DNA of 5,761 nucleotides, from the NCBI GenBank assembly GCA_023133395.1, contig JAGLWO010000461.1, positions 1 through 5,761 of the forward strand, written 5' to 3'. Origin of the DNA: Candidatus Cloacimonadota bacterium. Lineage in GTDB: Bacteria > Cloacimonadota > Cloacimonadia > Cloacimonadales > TCS61. The first letter of the stretch is position 1. Every line of letters starts with the position of its first letter. Positions 1-5,760 of the stretch are shown piece after piece. The position numbers were made by a program, and so were the translations under genes. The notes beneath the pieces were generated by a model. It worked only from the letters and a program-made list of their open reading frames with translations. It made no database searches and was not told the origin of the DNA.

Positions 1-803
1 TTATGTATATGTCCAGCAAAGAAGACGTCTATTCCTTCAACTTCATGTGCAAGTTCCTGGGCATCGTAACCCCAGTAACGTTTTTCCTGGTTTGTTTTAT
101 TTTTTATATAACGATTCTGATAAGCAGATTCGGAATCGTATGGAAGTCCTACATGACCAACAACAAATAGAAGGTCAACTCCCTGTTCTTTTACAATTTT
201 TATATACTTTTCCAAGGCTTCCTTTGCAGGTAGGAATTCAACATTTTTTATATTATCAGGGAAGCTCATCAAAGCTGTATCTGTTGTTGTTAAACCAATA
301 ATTCCTATTCTAACTCCCATTTTTTCAATAATGATGTAAGGTTGAACATAATCTACTAAATCATCTGTTCCCTTCCTGACAATATTACAGGAAAGAATTG
401 GAAACTCAGCAAGTTTGTAAGTTTCGATAAGAACATCCTCTCCCAGGTCATACTCATGATTTCCCACCACACTCAGGTCATAACCGATCATATTGAAAAA
501 CTTGATTACTGCTCTGCCTTCAGATATCGTTCCCACAGGATGTCCCTGAAAAAAATCACCAGCATCCACTAAGAGATTATCCCTGGAAATTCCATTAGAC
601 AATTCTCTTACAGATTTAATGTATGTAGCTGCAGAACCTCCACCACCAAGCATTGGTGGAAAATCAGGATTCATAAACGTGGCAGGATAACGGTCTATCC
701 CACCATGTATATCATTAGAAAACATTACATCCAGTAATAAATTCTCTGCTAAAAGAAAACAATAACAGGATAATATAAAGATTAGTACAAATCGTATCTT
801 CAT
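1..803 (-). CDS. Secreted 5'-nucleotidase / UshA-type metallophosphoesterase, N-terminal part (truncated by window edge)
   Basis: The start codon is at 801-803 and the frame is open for 267 codons to the left edge. Residues 1-19 form a signal peptide (basic MKIR, then a long hydrophobic stretch, cleavage likely after LLA), so the enzyme is probably periplasmic or surface-attached. The calcineurin-like metal-site motifs appear in order: NDIHG (D31, H33), GDFFQG (D83), GNHEYD (N115, H116), VVGHVG (H217) and AGHIH (H265, H267). This set and its spacing are typical of the 5'-nucleotidase / 2',3'-cyclic phosphodiesterase / UDP-sugar hydrolase family, which binds two metal ions and removes phosphate from extracellular nucleotides. 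The C-terminal substrate-specificity domain would lie outside the window, so the exact substrate cannot be read. It starts 7 bp after the PorV-like gene and is probably the third gene of its operon. A Cys at residue 13 gives only a poor lipobox (ILSC). The family call is firm; the specific activity is inferred. Confidence 0.9.
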   Translation of the reverse strand, partial: MKIRFVLIFILSCYCFLLAENLLLDVMFSNDIHGGIDRYPATFMNPDFPPMLGGGGSAATYIKSVRELSNGISRDNLLVDAGDFFQGHPVGTISEGRAVIKFFNMIGYDLSVVGNHEYDLGEDVLIETYKLAEFPILSCNIVRKGTDDLVDYVQPYIIIEKMGVRIGIIGLTTTDTALMSFPDNIKNVEFLPAKEALEKYIKIVKEQGVDLLFVVGHVGLPYDSESAYQNRYIKNKTNQEKRYWGYDAQELAHEVEGIDVFFAGHIH

Positions 804-815
804 TAATTACCTACC
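804..815 (-). promoter_or_regulatory. Ribosome binding site overlapping the upstream stop codon
   Basis: On the minus strand the last codons of the PorV-like gene read TGG TAG and run directly into GTAATTA ATG. The SD-like TAGGT therefore shares bases with the TAG stop and sits 5 nt before the nucleotidase start. This supports the 803 start and suggests translational coupling of the two genes. Confidence 0.6.
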
Positions 816-2187
816 ATTTGAAACTTATGGATGATTGGATATTTATAAATGTTTCTTTCACAGTATCAGGGTTTTCCCAATTGCGATCCTGTAAATTCAG
901 ATATTGAGGATATTCCCACAGTTCGTCATAGTCATAAAAGCTATCCATAAAAAGATCGAGAGCTTCATATTGCCTGTTGGAAAATTCAAAAGAGATATCG
1001 CAATTAAAATTTTCCAGTAAAGTAAAGCCTGTTCCTGCTGTGAATGTAGGAATAGTTACCTTATCTGCAAAAACCTTTCCGGAATGTTCATGAAGACTGT
1101 AACAAGTCTGATAATTAAATCCCAGGCGGATAGGTATCCTGTTCTTCAGCCTGTGTTCGATACCGATATAATAGCTCAATTCATCATCATACAAAGAATT
1201 CACATCAGACCATTTTGTATATTCGATATCACAATTGAAATAAGTTCTCATAATGTTTCTGGGTTCATAGGAAATTCCTGCTCTCAGTCTCATAGGAGAA
1301 TAAAAATCAGAATACAACAGGGAATCGGTGGGATTATCAAGGGAATCAAATTTTGTGTAAGAATAAACTGCATTTTCCACATCCACTCCATCTTTATCTC
1401 CAGTGACATCAAATTCGATCTTTGGAGAAAAAGCAATGCCGAATCCTAATCTCCGGTTGACCTTTACCTTGCCACCCACTTTTATCTGGAATGCGTTAAA
1501 GTCTCTTGTTAATGTATTCGTCGTATCAGTTAATGTCCCCAGCTTTTCTAGGGCTTGATCCGACCAGATAATGCTTCTTTCTTTGTCGGAATTTCCTCTA
1601 AGTTTGGATACTTCGATACCGCAAGATACGAAATCTTTATATGTTAAAGCAGCCAGAATGCTCAAGGTATTTATCGCACCTTCGCTATCTATATAATTTT
1701 TTGCAATGATCGGTGGATAACTGTTGTAATCCGAGTTCTGATTGTTTCTAACTTCCTCGAAATAATGAGAATCGAAATTCATAAAAGGACGGTATATTAC
1801 AGAAACAGCAGAATTAATATCCGAAAATTTCATATTGTAATAAGCTCCAAATGCATAATTTTCAAAGTAATTGATATTGCTCACATAGGTTGCATCATCA
1901 CAATATGCATCAAAGGAATTATACATCGGTAGTGACCTGTTATCCGCATCCTTCAAAACTAAGGCAGTAAACTGACAGCCAAATTTATCTTGCACAAATC
2001 CCAGATTCGCAGGATTGGTCAATGCATCAAAAAGATTATTTCCCCCTGAAGCTATTGCACTTCCTATTGCCGATGATCTGGCATCAAAGTTCGTAATATA
2101 ATTTCCTGTTTCGCTTTCCAGGATGGAATAGGAATATAAATTGTGCATTGTAAGCAATAATAATATTAACAATAAAAATCTTTTCAT
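811..2187 (-). CDS. Outer-membrane beta-barrel protein, FadL/PorV-PorQ-like
   Basis: The 458-aa product starts with a clear signal peptide (MKRF then LLLILLLLTM, cleavage near residues 18-20). Residues 36-64 (DARSSAIGSAIASGGNN followed by NPANLGF) match the N-terminal pattern of PorV/PorQ and FadL-type barrels: an 'A-R-A-x-G-M-G-G-A' stretch and then 'N-P-A'. Further FadL-like pieces are LRAGISYEPR (301-310), DIEYTKWSDV (320-329), IRLGFNYQ (353-360) and FTAGTGF (372-378). The protein ends SISFKW, and a terminal aromatic is the usual signal for outer-membrane barrel assembly. Relatives transport hydrophobic compounds (FadL) or act as shuttle/anchor parts of the type IX secretion system (PorV); no other type IX component is visible here, so the function stays open. 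It follows the HhH-barrel gene by 12 bp, with the perfect SD GGAGGA before ATG, and is probably co-transcribed. The barrel class is well supported; the substrate is unknown. Confidence 0.8.
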   Translation of the reverse strand: MKRFLLLILLLLTMHNLYSYSILESETGNYITNFDARSSAIGSAIASGGNNLFDALTNPANLGFVQDKFGCQFTALVLKDADNRSLPMYNSFDAYCDDATYVSNINYFENYAFGAYYNMKFSDINSAVSVIYRPFMNFDSHYFEEVRNNQNSDYNSYPPIIAKNYIDSEGAINTLSILAALTYKDFVSCGIEVSKLRGNSDKERSIIWSDQALEKLGTLTDTTNTLTRDFNAFQIKVGGKVKVNRRLGFGIAFSPKIEFDVTGDKDGVDVENAVYSYTKFDSLDNPTDSLLYSDFYSPMRLRAGISYEPRNIMRTYFNCDIEYTKWSDVNSLYDDELSYYIGIEHRLKNRIPIRLGFNYQTCYSLHEHSGKVFADKVTIPTFTAGTGFTLLENFNCDISFEFSNRQYEALDLFMDSFYDYDELWEYPQYLNLQDRNWENPDTVKETFINIQSSISFKW

Positions 2188-2199
2188 CTATCCTCCAAA
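2188..2199 (-). promoter_or_regulatory. Strong ribosome binding site for the PorV-like gene
   Basis: The 12-bp gap between the upstream TAG (2200-2202) and the ATG (2185-2187) reads TTTGGAGGATAG on the minus strand. The SD core GGAGGA lies at 2191-2196. This fixes the start at 2187 and leaves no room for a terminator between the two genes. Confidence 0.8.
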
Positions 2200-4920
2200 C
2201 TAAAATTTCCAATCTAATTGTAATCTAAGTATATTTTCTTTTCTTTCCACCCGTTGGAAATAATATTCTCCTTCATCGGGAATATCATTATAATCCCTGA
2301 ATTCGTATTCTCGAGTCATAAATTGTTTGTATTTATATTTTATCGATAAGAACAGGTTGCTCGAAATCCTGCTATGAACATTGAACCAGAATTTGAATCC
2401 TCTATCTTCCTGGTCAAAATCGAGTTCTATATCTTCAAAATCCCAGAACGATACACCGTGACCTTGCCAGAAAGAGAATGCGCCAATAACTTTTAAATTC
2501 TTATTGAAATTATGTGTATAACCTACATAAACCATGTCACCATTGCCCAATGTGCTTGCTTGTGCCATATCAGGTGCACCAGCCTGTGCAGGATTGGAAA
2601 GAATGGAAAGGTAAGGCGGCTGTAAAACCGTGCCGTAAACATAACCAAGAATGATTTTATCAAAATTGGAAAGGTAAAACAGGAATCCTAATTCATATTC
2701 ATCTGCTTGGGATTTACCCCTGTCTTGGTCGTCGTCATATCTTTTTATCTGGTGCTTATACCTTCCTCTCAGACGAATCTGGTGTATGGGTTTGAATTCC
2801 AGTTTACCCTGGAATCGAATTCCCCTGCGAGCATCCGATTTTCTTTCCCAGATGTCCAGGTATGCTTTTGTAATCGTAAAATACCGACTGAACTGGTACC
2901 TGGTTTCAAAGTATATTCCTTTTTCTGCAGAAGGTTGAGCAGAATTCAGGTACATATCGGTAAGAAGTGTATTATTCAGAGCATAAGTTAGCTTTTCAAA
3001 TACAGTATCATCAAATCTTTCACTTTCTGAGAAACTGCGATGATATGGATTATCAAATTCAAGGTCATAGTCACGGTACATAGAAAGGAAGTACAGGTTT
3101 TCAAATTGTGTATAAGCACTGACAATGATAGCTTTGGGGTCGTCTCCGATCTTAAAGATACTACCATCAACTTCCAATTCGGCATATTCACCTTGAATGG
3201 AAGTATTATTAAGAACTGTTCTCCAATCGAACCCGTAAACCCTGCGGTAATCTCTATCTCCTATTTCATCGGAGCGGGTAGAATAGAGAGCGGAAATCTC
3301 ATTATCGGTGATCTTCCATTTTTCTTCAGCATATTCAGGATCGGATATCAGCAGATGTTTTAATTCATCAGTTTCTGGAACCACAAAATCGCGGTTATAA
3401 ACAGCTTCATATCCGGTCATACCAATATGGGTCCCAATGAAAGGAGAATATTCCAGGTGCCCACCAATTATTTGTTCTTTCAGCGCATCTTTTCGGGGAG
3501 CAATATCAACTGCATTATAATTGTTGGGGTAATCATTGAAATATTCTTCAGCAGATTCGAGTTCATCATCCGTGAATCTTCTGGTCATCGTGATATAGGA
3601 AAGAACATCATCGTCATCATCTAACTTTCCGTTGTTATTGCTATCATAAACCACAGCATCTTTTTCATCTTTGGAAAGGAAAAAAACGGCATTTAAATTA
3701 TCTCTTTTCCAATCCAGAGCAATTCCACGTAGGGCATATTCCTGAGTGCGAGAAATATCAGGGATAATTCCAGTTATTCTTTTATTGAAACCGTAACCTG
3801 TTTTGCGGGGGCTATAGAAATCAGTATTTTCCATAACCAGCCCTTCCCCGAAAGTAGCACGATAATTTCCTGCATATATCTTTAAAAAATTCCTGCCCAA
3901 AAGGTCTAATTCTTTTTCGTAACCTACATAAAATTTTGAATCCTTCAGAATATCTTCATTATCCTTTTTAAAAATATTTTCTTCACCTTTTGAAGTGTTG
4001 AAGATACAACCTGCTTTCCATTCATTTAAATAACGTATCCTCAATTTGTTCAACATGGAAGCCCTGTCCGATTCCATATTAAAAAAGCCCCAGTAAGATT
4101 GTTTCTTGATCTCTGGTGTGGATGGTTCTGATGAGGAACCCTCATATCTTATCATTGATTCCTTGAACATTTCCAGGGCATCATCAGGATAGGGACTGTC
4201 ATTGTATTTCATCTGATAATCTACAAACATCTTCCTGGTTACAGGCTGCTCCTTGTAGTAAACATAATGGCGGATATTTTTTGCACCGTAATAGGAAATA
4301 CCTGGTGAATGACGAAGGTCGCGGTAACTGGAGATCGTATCTCCAATAGCTCTTCTATTGATTATAGCTGCAACATCTATTGCTGAGACATTTGGAAGGT
4401 TAAGAATATCGGAAAAGGTAAGTTTGTTAATATTTCTGGGTGTCATCAGGTAGTCTTCCCAGACATCGCTCATGCCTTCCTGTAATCCTTCATTGCTTCC
4501 CAACCGTTCTATCAGATAATAAATCTCATCTCGTCTCTGTGCAGCTTCATCCTTATCTTTATAATGTGAGACCGAAACCAACGGTTTGAGTTTGTTCAAA
4601 GTAACCTGGTCGATAGATTCAATTTCTCTTAAATCATATATGCTTTTGAAGAATTGGTGAAAGAAACGATAATCAAAAATATCTTCAGCCTGTTCTGAAG
4701 TAATTGGCAATGACTTAATCTCTTCATAAGAAGCTGTATTCAAATCAAGTTTTTCCGGTAAAATAATTGCTCCACTAAATTTGGGGATAAGTAATTTATT
4801 TTTTTCTCGATTATATTCTTCTAATAATTCTTTATGCTTTATATCAAGCTCTTCTTTTGTTTCAGCAAAAAGTGGCATTACTAAGCAAAAAAACAGTAAT
4901 CCCAAAAACAATTTATTCAT
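2200..4920 (-). CDS. Exported protein with two helix-hairpin-helix modules fused to a large outer-membrane beta-barrel-like region
   Basis: From the ATG at 4918-4920 the product has 906 residues. That start is chosen because an SD (AAAGGAAA) precedes it and a signal peptide begins exactly there (MNKLFLGLLFFCLVMPLFA, residues 1-19). An in-frame ATG at 5050-5052 would add 44 unconvincing residues and bury the signal. Residues 20-45 are charged and helical (KEELDIKHKELLEEYNREK). Residues 58-116 resemble a ComEA-type HhH unit (LDLNTASYEEIKSLP, then FKSIYDLREIESIDQVTLNKLKPLV). Residues 165-222 form a second unit (FSDILNLPNVS, then SYRDLRHSPGISYYGAKNI). From about 232 to the end the chain alternates short amphipathic strands with acidic loops and stops with LQLDWKF, typical of an outer-membrane barrel. 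An EF-hand-like loop lies at 426-437. HhH units usually bind DNA backbone or act as protein-contact modules; most hairpin glycines are missing here, so the role is unclear. It is the first gene of a three-gene operon, divergent from a pilin gene. Architecture well supported, function unknown. Confidence 0.8.
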   Translation of the reverse strand: MNKLFLGLLFFCLVMPLFAETKEELDIKHKELLEEYNREKNKLLIPKFSGAIILPEKLDLNTASYEEIKSLPITSEQAEDIFDYRFFHQFFKSIYDLREIESIDQVTLNKLKPLVSVSHYKDKDEAAQRRDEIYYLIERLGSNEGLQEGMSDVWEDYLMTPRNINKLTFSDILNLPNVSAIDVAAIINRRAIGDTISSYRDLRHSPGISYYGAKNIRHYVYYKEQPVTRKMFVDYQMKYNDSPYPDDALEMFKESMIRYEGSSSEPSTPEIKKQSYWGFFNMESDRASMLNKLRIRYLNEWKAGCIFNTSKGEENIFKKDNEDILKDSKFYVGYEKELDLLGRNFLKIYAGNYRATFGEGLVMENTDFYSPRKTGYGFNKRITGIIPDISRTQEYALRGIALDWKRDNLNAVFFLSKDEKDAVVYDSNNNGKLDDDDDVLSYITMTRRFTDDELESAEEYFNDYPNNYNAVDIAPRKDALKEQIIGGHLEYSPFIGTHIGMTGYEAVYNRDFVVPETDELKHLLISDPEYAEEKWKITDNEISALYSTRSDEIGDRDYRRVYGFDWRTVLNNTSIQGEYAELEVDGSIFKIGDDPKAIIVSAYTQFENLYFLSMYRDYDLEFDNPYHRSFSESERFDDTVFEKLTYALNNTLLTDMYLNSAQPSAEKGIYFETRYQFSRYFTITKAYLDIWERKSDARRGIRFQGKLEFKPIHQIRLRGRYKHQIKRYDDDQDRGKSQADEYELGFLFYLSNFDKIILGYVYGTVLQPPYLSILSNPAQAGAPDMAQASTLGNGDMVYVGYTHNFNKNLKVIGAFSFWQGHGVSFWDFEDIELDFDQEDRGFKFWFNVHSRISSNLFLSIKYKYKQFMTREYEFRDYNDIPDEGEYYFQRVERKENILRLQLDWKF
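4252..4428 (-). other. Second helix-hairpin-helix module (divergent)
   Basis: Residues 165-222 of the same product. The order is NKLTFSDILNLPNVSAID, an 'IINRR' helix, SYRDLRHSPGISYYGAKNI and RHYVYY. Only the last hairpin (SPGIS) keeps a glycine. It copies the layout of the first module (helix, LP-hairpin, helix, 'DL', hairpin, helix), which suggests duplication within the periplasmic domain. Confidence 0.6.
4573..4749 (-). other. First helix-hairpin-helix module (ComEA-like)
   Basis: Residues 58-116 of the 906-aa product. LDLNTAS-EEIKSLP and F-S-DL-x-x-x-x-x-x-D-x-x-TLNKLKPLV follow the ComEA pattern 'NINTAS-EEL--LPGIG ... F-s-DL--V-GIG--TLEKLKP'. The two hairpin positions read ITSE and SIDQ instead of GIG, so the glycines that normally contact the DNA backbone are absent. 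Confidence 0.75.
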
Positions 4921-4925
4921 AGTTA

Positions 4926-4933
4926 TTTCCTTT
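4926..4933 (-). promoter_or_regulatory. Ribosome binding site deciding the start of the HhH-barrel gene
   Basis: The minus strand reads AAAGGAAATAACT ATG, an SD-like AAGGA about 7-8 nt before the codon at 4918-4920. The alternative in-frame ATG at 5050-5052 has no comparable element. Confidence 0.65.
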
Positions 4934-4980
4934 AAATTTCCCAAACAATTCAAGGACGAATTAAAAAACATTCTAATAAG

Positions 4981-5026
4981 TAAACATAAAAATCGATGTT
5001 TAATTGTAAAGTATTTTGTTAAACAT
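4981..5026. repeat. Three related heptamers (TAAACAT) in the divergent intergenic region, possible operator
   Basis: TAAACAT occurs at 4981-4987 and 5020-5026, and its reverse complement ATGTTTA at 4996-5002. The first pair makes a 7-bp inverted repeat with an 8-nt spacer over the candidate -10 of the minus promoter. The second pair extends to 8 bp (ATGTTTAA / TTAAACAT) and brackets the candidate -35. The placement fits a regulator site; the low complexity of the region leaves chance as a real alternative. Confidence 0.3.
4983..5010 (-). promoter_or_regulatory. Candidate promoter for the envelope operon
   Basis: On the minus strand TTTACA (5010-5005, five of six to the -35 consensus) is followed after 16 bp by TATGTT (4988-4983, four of six to the -10 consensus). 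Transcription would start near 4976, giving a leader of about 55 nt before the HhH-barrel start. The region is very AT-rich, so chance matches are likely. Confidence 0.4.
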
Positions 5027-5044
5027 TCATAAATATAAAAATTG

Positions 5045-5076
5045 TTTGACAAGCGACCTTATTTTAAGATTCTTTG
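5045..5076 (+). promoter_or_regulatory. Candidate promoter for the pilin-like gene
   Basis: A perfect -35 hexamer TTGACA (5046-5051) is followed after 17 bp by a weak -10, ATTCTT (5069-5074). The same place also reads TTTG (5045-5048), 20 bp, ATTCTTTG (5069-5076), which resembles the Bacteroidota pattern TTTG-N19-21-TAnnTTTG with TA inverted to AT. Either reading puts the transcript start around 5081-5084, just ahead of the SD. Confidence 0.4.
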
Positions 5077-5089
5077 CCAGAAGATAAAT

Positions 5090-5096
5090 GGAGGAG
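5090..5096 (+). promoter_or_regulatory. Strong ribosome binding site of the pilin-like gene
   Basis: GGAGGAG ends 2 nt before the ATG at 5099-5101; the GGAGG core is 4 nt away. It selects this start over the upstream in-frame ATG at 5042, which has no SD and would place coding sequence over the likely promoter. Confidence 0.75.
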
Positions 5097-5098
5097 AA

Positions 5099-5575
5099 AT
5101 GGCAGAAGATACAATTATTGAAAAAAAGAGTAAGTTTTCACTGATTGAGCTTTTAATGATAGTAATGTTAGTGGGTATTATCTTTACACTAATTATTCCA
5201 CTTAGAAAGGACAGATTAAACCAGGCAAAATTAAAAGAAGCTATTCGTAATGTACAAATAATTGCCAGAGCTGATGTTGCTTTCAAAGAAGATCCTGCAA
5301 ATGGGTACTATATATTTGAACATAACATATTAAAATTGGATGAAGAAGGTAACTACATCGGGGAAGACCTGCTTAATGTTAAACCAGACCTTGTTAAATA
5401 TAGCGATGAATTTCTATACGATTATTCAGTAACTGATAGTACTGTTATAGCTACCACAAATAGGAATTTTGGAAAAGAGGGTGTGGTAGTTTTCTACTAT
5501 CTTCCCAATGGTCCCTGGGGAGTTGGCGAAGACAAGATTTCCAAAAGTATAATAGATCCCAACTGGTTGCCATAA
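5099..5575 (+). CDS. Type IV pilin-like / pseudopilin protein with atypical cleavage site
   Basis: The 158-aa product has a short charged leader (MAEDTIIEKKSK, 12 residues) followed by FSLIELLMIVMLVGIIFTLI. This is the class III signal of type IV pilins and type II secretion pseudopilins. If cut before F13, mature residue 5 is Glu (E17) and mature residue 22 is Pro (P34), both standard. The hydrophobic stretch continues into an amphipathic helix (residues 36-61, DRLNQAKLKEAIRNVQIIARA), then a globular C-terminal part with no cysteines, so no disulfide-bonded D-region. It ends with an aromatic/glycine-rich tail (YYLPNGPWGVG). The oddity is Lys12 at the -1 position where prepilin peptidase normally needs Gly. 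It could be a major pilin, minor pilin or pseudopilin; no assembly genes are in the window to decide. It is transcribed alone, divergent from the envelope operon, and followed by a hairpin terminator. Confidence 0.85.
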   Translation: MAEDTIIEKKSKFSLIELLMIVMLVGIIFTLIIPLRKDRLNQAKLKEAIRNVQIIARADVAFKEDPANGYYIFEHNILKLDEEGNYIGEDLLNVKPDLVKYSDEFLYDYSVTDSTVIATTNRNFGKEGVVVFYYLPNGPWGVGEDKISKSIIDPNWLP

Positions 5576-5625
5576 GTTATTTTTTTAAGCAACCTGTTTA
5601 AATTTTGAAGTTATAATATAAATTT

Positions 5626-5657
5626 AAACCTTCGAGGTTAACACCTTGAAGGTTTTT
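5626..5657. terminator. Hairpin terminator between converging genes
   Basis: AAACCTTCGAGGT pairs with ACCTTGAAGGTTT (13 bp with one G-U pair) around the loop TAAC at 5639-5642. On the plus strand the stem runs into a T-tract (GGTTTTT, up to 5657), fitting a Rho-independent terminator for the pilin gene. On the minus strand the stem is followed by TTTAAATTTATAT, a weaker U-rich tail, so it could also end the converging transcript. The rest of 5576-5673 is AT-rich with no gene that I can see. Confidence 0.7.
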
Positions 5658-5673
5658 AAATTAGTTAACATGC

Positions 5674-5760
5674 TTATTCCATTTGTATTATCTTATGCAG
5701 AGATTCATTATCATTTGAGATTTCTATATCCAAAATATTTTCGTAAAGAACCGGAAATAA
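5674..5760 (-). CDS. C-terminal end of an unidentified protein (partial, enters from the right edge)
   Basis: One minus-strand frame is open from the right edge for 28 codons and stops with TAA at 5674-5676, reading LFPVLYENILDIEISNDNES then LHKIIQME. Its codons (GAA, ATA, AAT, GAT) resemble those of neighbouring genes, and the stop lies just before the hairpin at 5626-5657, as expected for a gene end. It is too short to identify. A competing plus-strand frame from ATG 5670 is also open to the edge but has no SD and lies immediately behind the terminator. The reading is tentative. Confidence 0.4.
   Translation of the reverse strand, partial: LFPVLYENILDIEISNDNESLHKIIQME

Noticed and set aside
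756..767. Possible lipobox (ILSC) in the nucleotidase signal peptide
   Set aside because: Leu at -2 is a poor fit and the hydrophobic core continues past the Cys to LLA, so ordinary signal peptidase I cleavage is more likely.
1084..1449. Plus-strand open frame of 121 codons opposite the PorV-like gene
   Set aside because: It lies wholly inside a well-supported minus-strand gene, has no recognisable motifs and is a shadow frame. The same holds for plus-strand frames at 47-301, 2707-2991, 3040-3363 and 3427-3624.
4921..5052. Upstream in-frame ATG that would extend the HhH-barrel protein by 44 residues
   Set aside because: The extra stretch has no SD, would place the signal peptide internally, and overlaps the candidate minus-strand promoter. 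The ATG at 4920 has both an SD and an N-terminal signal peptide.
5042..5098. Upstream in-frame ATG for the pilin-like gene (19 extra residues)
   Set aside because: It has no SD and overlaps TTGACA; GGAGGAG directly before 5099 identifies the real start, and a 12-residue leader suits a prepilin.
5612..5617. Perfect TATAAT hexamer after the pilin gene
   Set aside because: No -35-like hexamer is at the right distance, and any transcript would run straight into the hairpin at 5626-5657; likely chance in AT-rich sequence.
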